DNA from: an uncultured Collinsella sp.
Lineage (GTDB): Bacteria; Actinomycetota; Coriobacteriia; Coriobacteriales; Coriobacteriaceae
Assembly: GCA_900552875.1 (NCBI GenBank)
Contig: USCS01000056.1
Span: forward strand, 1 to 8,846
Direction of reading: 5' to 3'
Length of the DNA stretch: 8,846 bases
The notes beneath the pieces are model-generated. The model saw only the letters and a program-made list of their open reading frames with translations, was not told the DNA's origin and searched no databases. The position numbers were made by a program, and so were the translations under genes. This document shows positions 4,676 through 8,846 of the stretch, in pieces (within the stretch, counting starts at the first letter, position 1; each line of letters opens with the position of its first letter).

Positions 4676-6241
4676 CTAGTGCTCCATTGTAGTAGATGCC
4701 GCGTCTGCCGTGTGCTCGCGGGGCAGATGAATTGTAAAAGTCGTACCCTTTCCAAGCTCCGACTCCACGGATATGTAGCCATGGTGACGCTCGACGATCT
4801 GTTTAGTCACGGCGAGACCCACGCCCAGGCCGCCAGCTTCGCGGGCGCGGCTGGCATCGGCGCGCCAAAACCGCCCGAAGATGCGCGACAGATCGTCCTT
4901 GGCAATACCGATGCCGGTATCAGAAACGGCAATGCTGACGTGCTTGCGGTCACTGAGCACCGACACCACGACCCAACCGCCCTCGGGAGTGTAGCGCATG
5001 GCGTTGCTCAAGAGGTTAATGACGCATTGCGTGATCATGTCGGGATCGGCCTCGATGACATCGTCGTGACCCTGGGTCTCGTCCGCAAAACGCAGGCGCA
5101 GATCGCGGTCGACAAACAGGCGCTCCTGGGCATTGACGATGGAACGCACGAAAGGAACCATGTCCACCGGCTCAAGGTTGAGCGGAGCCGTGCTGTTTTC
5201 CATGCGCGACAGGTCGAGCATCTGCTGCACCAGACGAGCCAGGCGACGCGTCTCGGAAGCAACGGTCTCCAAATGCTCATCGTCGGTGGGATACACGCCA
5301 TCCTGCATGGCCTCGACCGTTGCGAGCATGGCCATAAGCGGCGTGCGAAGCTCGTGTGCAACGTCTGAGGTCAGGCGCTTCTCGTGTTTCATATCCTTCT
5401 CGAGCGAAGTGGCCATCTCATCGAAGGTCTCACCCAGCTGATCGATCTCGTCATCACCGCGCAGTCCCGTGCGAGCCGACAGGTCGCCGTCACGGATTTG
5501 CTTTGCGGTACTGGTGATGCGATGAATCGGCTTGGTGAGCATGCGCGACACGAGCGATCCGATAACGACCGAAATGCAGATTGCAACAACCGCGGCGAGG
5601 GCCATGGCGTTAAAGGTCTTCTCCCTAAACGCAGAGTCCGCCTTGGTGAGCAGAGCGTCGGAGCCGATGGCCCACAGCTTTACCTGTCCGACATGCTCGC
5701 CGGAAGACGTTACAATCTCGACGTCAGCAACGCTATCGGAGTCGGTTGGAGCAGACGAGACCGGGCTATGCGATGCCCTCTTGCCGCTCGTGTCGTCGGT
5801 CATAGCCTGGTTTTCGCGTACATCGGCGGTAGCGCTTGCCGAGGGCCAAGAATCGTCATAAACGATCACGCCCTTTTTATTGACGACCTGCATGCCCAGA
5901 TCGTCGGAAACCAAACTCGACGTTGCGACCGTGCGCAGTTCTCCCGCGGTCCAAGAGCCGTTTTCCTCATATGAGGTCGCCAACTTCTCGGCAGCGGAAT
6001 TTGCGATTTCGACGATATTGGAGCGTGTGTAATCCGAAAAGACCGTGCCCCACACAACAGAGACAACGCCCACCAGCACCAATACCGTCATGAGCGATGT
6101 CAGAGCAAAAGCAAGTGCCATGCGCGAGGGATAGCTCATCGTTGGCCGTGAATCGGAACGAGGCGTGTTCCAACTAGCCTTGGAACCCGCCTCGCTCTCC
6201 TGCTTGTGCTTTTGTCCGATTTCAAAGCGCGCAGGTGTCAT
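4676..6241 (-). CDS. Membrane sensor histidine kinase, HAMP type
   Basis: This 521-residue kinase is the partner of the response regulator just upstream. Order of parts: a hydrophilic N-terminal tail (1-40), TM1 (about 42-66), an extracytoplasmic sensor region (about 67-209), TM2 (about 210-233), HAMP (about 232-284), the dimerisation/phosphoacceptor motif SDVAHELRTP with His296, an N box around N409-N413, DTGIGI (441-446), FGRFWR (455-460) and GGLGVGL (470-476). All catalytic boxes are intact, so autophosphorylation on His296 and transfer to the regulator are expected. The sensor region has a Ser/Asp/Thr-rich, low-complexity insert (about 131-172). The ATG at 6241 lies 11 bases after the regulator stop, with AGGGA upstream; a later Met at residue 35 lacks a binding site. 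The stimulus is not evident from the sequence. Confidence 0.95.
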   Translation of the reverse strand: MTPARFEIGQKHKQESEAGSKASWNTPRSDSRPTMSYPSRMALAFALTSLMTVLVLVGVVSVVWGTVFSDYTRSNIVEIANSAAEKLATSYEENGSWTAGELRTVATSSLVSDDLGMQVVNKKGVIVYDDSWPSASATADVRENQAMTDDTSGKRASHSPVSSAPTDSDSVADVEIVTSSGEHVGQVKLWAIGSDALLTKADSAFREKTFNAMALAAVVAICISVVIGSLVSRMLTKPIHRITSTAKQIRDGDLSARTGLRGDDEIDQLGETFDEMATSLEKDMKHEKRLTSDVAHELRTPLMAMLATVEAMQDGVYPTDDEHLETVASETRRLARLVQQMLDLSRMENSTAPLNLEPVDMVPFVRSIVNAQERLFVDRDLRLRFADETQGHDDVIEADPDMITQCVINLLSNAMRYTPEGGWVVVSVLSDRKHVSIAVSDTGIGIAKDDLSRIFGRFWRADASRAREAGGLGVGLAVTKQIVERHHGYISVESELGKGTTFTIHLPREHTADAASTTMEH

Positions 6242-6252
6242 ATGTGATTTCC

Positions 6253-6975
6253 CTATTTCTCGTCCGACTTATCGGTCTTGGCCGGAGCCTCGAAGCGATA
6301 GCCGACACCATGGACGGTGTAGAGCCACTTGGGCTTCTTGGGATCATCGCCCAGCTTGGCGCGAAGATTCTTCACGTGGCTATCGATGGTGCGCTCATAG
6401 CCCTCAAAGTCATACCCGAGCACTTTCTCGACCAGCTCCATGCGGTTATACACACGGCCGGGATGGCGGGCAAGCGTGGTGAGCAGCTTAAACTCGGAAG
6501 CCGTCAGATCGACTTCCTTGCCCTCGACCAAGATCTTGTGGCCCGAGATATCGATGACCAGATCGCCAAAGTCGAGCACCTCGACGGCCGGCTCATCGGC
6601 CTGGTGGGCACGGCGGAACAAGGCGCGCACGCGCGCGACAAGCTCGCGCGGCGAGAACGGCTTGATCAGGTAGTCGTCGGCACCGAGCTCGAGGCCGATA
6701 ATACGGTCCTCGATCTCGCCCTTGGCCGTCAGCATGATGATGGGGACATCCGAGGTGTCGCGAATGGTGCGGCAAACGCGCTCGCCGGGAATCTTAGGGA
6801 GCATGAGGTCGAGCACGACCAGGTCGAACTGATGCTTCTCGAACTCCTCGATAGCGGACTGGCCGTCGCCCACGCCCACAACCCAATAGCCCTCACGCTC
6901 GAGATAGGCAGCGACAGCGTCACGGATTGCCTTCTCGTCCTCGACCAGCAGAATCTTTTTTGCATCTGAAGCCAT
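6253..6975 (-). CDS. OmpR/PhoB-family response regulator
   Basis: The 240-residue protein has a receiver domain (about 6-122) with acidic residues E12 and D13, phosphoacceptor D56 in VVLDLMLP, T83 in MLTAKG and K105 in LIKPFSP, then a winged-helix DNA-binding domain (about 133-228) containing the family stretch ERTIDSHVKNLRAKLG and a C-terminal YTVHGVGYRFE. It should bind DNA, probably as a phosphorylated dimer at direct or inverted repeats, under control of the adjacent kinase. I start at the ATG at 6975, which has a G-rich binding site seven bases upstream; a TTG at 6996 has none. A -10-like TAAAAT and a large inverted repeat lie just upstream, so autoregulation is plausible but not shown. 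Confidence 0.95.
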   Translation of the reverse strand: MASDAKKILLVEDEKAIRDAVAAYLEREGYWVVGVGDGQSAIEEFEKHQFDLVVLDLMLPKIPGERVCRTIRDTSDVPIIMLTAKGEIEDRIIGLELGADDYLIKPFSPRELVARVRALFRRAHQADEPAVEVLDFGDLVIDISGHKILVEGKEVDLTASEFKLLTTLARHPGRVYNRMELVEKVLGYDFEGYERTIDSHVKNLRAKLGDDPKKPKWLYTVHGVGYRFEAPAKTDKSDEK

Positions 6976-7014
6976 AACACGGCCCCCCTGTCTCAATTAG
7001 CTAAGAACAAGCTC

Positions 7015-7020
7015 ATTTTA
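7015..7020 (-). promoter_or_regulatory. Candidate -10 element for the two-component operon
   Basis: TAAAAT on the minus strand matches the -10 consensus at 5 of 6 bases and lies 39 bases before the regulator start codon. No recognisable -35 sits 16-18 bases upstream; that position falls inside the inverted repeat at 7031-7069, which would fit an activator-dependent promoter. Confidence 0.4.
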
Positions 7021-7030
7021 ACGCACCTGA

Positions 7031-7069
7031 GCCCACCGGGTATCGCATGGGTGCGATAGCTCGGCGGGC
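7031..7069. repeat. Large imperfect inverted repeat upstream of the two-component operon
   Basis: Arms GCCCaCCGGGTATCGCA and TGCGATAgCTCGGcGGGC pair over about 16 bp, with one mismatch, one wobble and one bulged G, around a TGGG loop. There is no T-run on either side, so it is not a standard intrinsic terminator, although it lies after the lipoprotein gene. It overlaps the expected -35 zone of the regulator gene and could be an operator or a factor-dependent termination/stability element. Bases 7070-7128 show nothing further that I can name. Confidence 0.6.
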
Positions 7070-7128
7070 GGTACTCATAGTCACAACGCGCTTATTCCCC
7101 TGTCGACGCCTTTTTAACCCCTCGGAGA

Positions 7129-8340
7129 CTAAAGAGAGAACAAGCGAGCGGTAACTGTCTCGGGAATTCCCTGGCTGTTACGAACCGTTGCGTACGTTAA
7201 GAACGAGCTCGATTTACCCGCCGTAGCAGGATAATCGCCATACTCCAAGGCTCGGTCGGGCGACAGAAGCGAGCCGTAGGTCTTAGCCGAAGTGTCAATC
7301 AAAAAATGCGACGCCTGAACTTTAACCAGGTATTTGTTTTTCCTTCCCGCAGCGCACGCGAGCGGCTCACGCGACAGGAAGAGGTACGGCCCGCCCTCGT
7401 TACCGATATAGGTGCCCATATTACCCAGGCTGCCCACACCGCTATACGTCGCCTCAATGGAGAACACGAAGGTGTCTCCCATATACACGGCCTCGAAAGG
7501 CGAGACCGACGAAGGAAGCACCAGCTGAGCCCGCTTCGTGTTGTTGCCGTCAGTCAGGTCGATCGCCGTCATACCGTAATAGACGCCCTCATCATTGTGT
7601 ACACGGGGCGAGATGGTCAGGATGCCGTCGCTCACACGCGGGGCGGATGCGAAGCGGCCCGTCGACTTCCAAATAGTCTCAGGCTTGGACTCGCTGGGCG
7701 ACTGACGGTAGCAGTACGAATCGTTACTCGTCTTGGTGCCGCCGGACGAAGGCATCTTATACCAGATGACCGACGACCCATACGCCGTGAAGAGCGGCGG
7801 ATCGTAGTTTTCGCCACCGCGGTCGAGCTCGACAGCGTTGCCGGTAAGGGAGGAGCCTGCAAGGTTTTGCGCATAGAGTTTCCAAGACGCATTGGCGAAG
7901 TTCATCTCGACCCACGCGAACACGCCATCACCCGCGCGAACGTCGTAAAACGCATAACCGGTTCCCTCAATGGGATCCTCAATAAGTGTGGTAAGCGAGC
8001 CATCGCCCAGGTTGAGCACACCAAGCGTATTGGCATGCAGGGCAGAAGCAGGCGCCATCATCGCGGCAGCGTAGTCGCCATCGCAGTAGTACAGCAGCGT
8101 GCCCAGCGGCAGCGTCCACGAGGCCGCGGGCTCAAGATCGATATCAACAGCTTCGTACTCATCAGTGATCGAAACAATCTTCGAATCGTCCTTGATAACC
8201 TGCGGCTCGCCAGCGGCGTCATCACTCGTGCCCGTTTTTTTCGAGCAACCGGCCAGTACGGCAGCAGCACCAGTAGCGGCGCCACCCAGCACAAAACCTC
8301 GACGCGTTATTCCATTCTTAAAGCGATCAGCGATGCTCAT
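7129..8340 (-). CDS. Tat-exported lipoprotein of unknown function
   Basis: The 403-residue product opens with a twin-arginine signal (TRRGFVLGG, Arg13-Arg14), a hydrophobic Ala/Gly-rich stretch and the lipobox LAGC with Cys32 as the lipidation site, so it should be exported folded and anchored to the outer face of the membrane. A Ser/Asp/Thr-rich linker follows. The rest contains repeated short beta-type patterns (for example DGVFAWVEMNF, SSVIWYKMP, DGILTISPR) reminiscent of beta-propeller proteins; this is an impression, not a match. No catalytic motif is recognised. The ATG at 8340 shares its A with the TAA of the upstream TSCPD gene (TAATG), indicating coupled translation; no strong binding site is present. 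Longer in-frame readings into the upstream gene are rejected because the Tat motif fits this start. Export through Tat may imply a cofactor or rapid cytoplasmic folding. Confidence 0.85.
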   Translation of the reverse strand: MSIADRFKNGITRRGFVLGGAATGAAAVLAGCSKKTGTSDDAAGEPQVIKDDSKIVSITDEYEAVDIDLEPAASWTLPLGTLLYYCDGDYAAAMMAPASALHANTLGVLNLGDGSLTTLIEDPIEGTGYAFYDVRAGDGVFAWVEMNFANASWKLYAQNLAGSSLTGNAVELDRGGENYDPPLFTAYGSSVIWYKMPSSGGTKTSNDSYCYRQSPSESKPETIWKSTGRFASAPRVSDGILTISPRVHNDEGVYYGMTAIDLTDGNNTKRAQLVLPSSVSPFEAVYMGDTFVFSIEATYSGVGSLGNMGTYIGNEGGPYLFLSREPLACAAGRKNKYLVKVQASHFLIDTSAKTYGSLLSPDRALEYGDYPATAGKSSSFLTYATVRNSQGIPETVTARLFSL

Positions 8341-8603
8341 TAGGCGATCTCTGCGCGAGCGGCCTCGATAGCGCGCGTAAGCTGATCGGCGCAAGAGGTC
8401 TTTTTCATACCGCAGGTATTGCCGGCGAGAACCTCGATTACGCGATCGGCGGGAGCGCCCTCGACCAGCCTGGAGATGGCCTTGAGGTTGCCATCGCAGC
8501 CGCCAGTAAACTCGACGCCCAGCACCTTGCTGCCATCGTCAGAGAGATTGAGGTGAATATTGCGAGAGCATACACCCTGAGGCTTGTAGTCAAAACTAAT
8601 CAT
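8340..8603 (-). CDS. Small four-cysteine TSCPD-domain protein (TIGR03905-like)
   Basis: This 87-residue protein has four cysteines in the arrangement I associate with the TIGR03905 four-Cys family: C12 (GVCSRNI), C36 (GGCDGNL), C64 (NTCGMKKTSC) and C71. The family takes its name from TSCPD, a motif also found at the C-terminus of some class II ribonucleotide reductases; here it reads TSCAD (69-73). The cysteines suggest metal binding or redox chemistry, but no function is established. It has no signal peptide and is probably cytoplasmic. GAGGGG lies six bases before the ATG, inside the loop of a small hairpin (8604-8618). The stop overlaps the start of the lipoprotein gene by one base, making a two-gene operon. 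Confidence 0.88.
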   Translation of the reverse strand: MISFDYKPQGVCSRNIHLNLSDDGSKVLGVEFTGGCDGNLKAISRLVEGAPADRVIEVLAGNTCGMKKTSCADQLTRAIEAARAEIA

Positions 8604-8716
8604 TGAGATCCCCTCTCAGAAAGAAATTTCAGACGTCTATTATCCCCGCCTGGACCGACTTATTATCGCAAGCACCGATTCAACATCCTACGATGCTTGG
8701 ACTGGTGGGGGCAAGA
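8604..8716 (-). promoter_or_regulatory. Intergenic control region upstream of the TSCPD gene
   Basis: Minus-strand features: a 5-bp hairpin TGAGA/TCTCA (8604-8618) whose loop holds the ribosome binding site; the palindrome AGACGTCT (8631-8638); two GATAAT boxes (8639-8644 and 8662-8667) that could serve as -10 elements, though neither has a convincing -35; and a 9-bp hairpin with arms CAAGCATCG/CGGTGCTTG (about 8669-8699) after the GGDEF gene stop, lacking a T-run. The promoter assignment is tentative. Confidence 0.35.
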
Positions 8717-8846
8717 TTAGCAGTCCGCACCCTGTACGTGGACCATGCGCTTCTCACGATACATATTGTGGTCGGCGACGCGATATACATCGGCCAGCGT
8801 ATTTCCAGCCGTCTCGACGGTCGCCACGCCAATCGATGCGCTGACC
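8717..8846 (-). CDS. C-terminal end of a GGDEF (diguanylate cyclase-type) protein, partial
   Basis: Only the last 42 residues are in the window; the gene continues past the right edge. The reading VSASIGVAT followed by ADVYRVADHNMYREKR is the conserved end of GGDEF domains (the SIGVA strand and the AD-x-MY-x-K helix). Full-length members make cyclic di-GMP from GTP when the GGDEF/GGEEF loop is intact; that loop and any sensor domain lie outside, so activity cannot be judged. Only about 10 residues follow the helix before the TAA at 8717, so the GGDEF domain is C-terminal. It is separated from the TSCPD gene by 113 bases and is probably a distinct unit. Confidence 0.85.
   Translation of the reverse strand, partial: VSASIGVATVETAGNTLADVYRVADHNMYREKRMVHVQGADC

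Noticed and set aside
4598..6969. Plus-strand open frames opposite the kinase and regulator genes
   Set aside because: Both opposite-strand genes have complete catalytic motifs; these frames are shadows.
6976..6996. TTG start at 6996 for the response regulator
   Set aside because: It has no ribosome binding site, while the ATG at 6975 has a G-rich site at the right distance and matches the usual receiver-domain N-terminus.
7306..8343. Long plus-strand open frame opposite the lipoprotein gene
   Set aside because: The minus-strand product has a Tat signal, a lipobox and coupling to its neighbour; the plus frame is Arg-rich shadow sequence.

Overview
The window looks like chromosomal DNA of a high-GC Gram-positive, most likely a Coriobacteriia member such as Collinsella. 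This is inferred from the roughly 58-60% GC core, Gram-positive-type gene families, a Tat lipoprotein and gene style, not from any search. Every gene I can support lies on the minus strand, so transcription runs from high to low coordinates.

From right to left: the C-terminal end of a GGDEF (diguanylate cyclase-type) protein enters at the right edge (8717-8846). Next is a translationally coupled pair, a small four-cysteine TSCPD/TIGR03905-type protein (8340-8603) and a Tat-exported lipoprotein (7129-8340). After an intergenic stretch with a large imperfect inverted repeat (7031-7069) comes an OmpR-type response regulator followed by its sensor histidine kinase (6975 to 4676). A short hairpin separates these from purC, which abuts a conserved-looking two-TM protein of unknown function (4566 to 3103); that pair ends in a strong intrinsic terminator. 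An M29-family aminopeptidase (3013-1733) and tRNA-Lys(UUU) with its own promoter and terminator (1742 to 1587) finish the core.

The left 1.6 kb is different. It has lower GC (about 45% in sampled parts of traX), holds one intact gene (a TraX-family membrane protein, 635-1432) and carries several unusual repeats. A 33-bp direct repeat with one mismatch, fused to a terminator whose stem has diverged by mostly compensatory changes, occurs at 277-331 and 1561-1616 and so brackets traX. A 25-bp copy (24/25) of the tRNA-Lys 3' end and flank sits just upstream of the traX start codon (1445-1469). Between that fragment and the right-hand repeat lies a GC-rich chain of small hairpins closed by a 9-bp long-range stem. 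I read this as a tRNA-adjacent hotspot where acquired DNA and tRNA/terminator fragments have recombined. No integrase, transposase or CRISPR array is visible.

The core genes serve unrelated tasks (envelope signalling, purine synthesis, peptide turnover, decoding). The most promising leads are the repeat architecture around traX and tRNA-Lys, and the coupled TSCPD/Tat-lipoprotein pair of unknown function.
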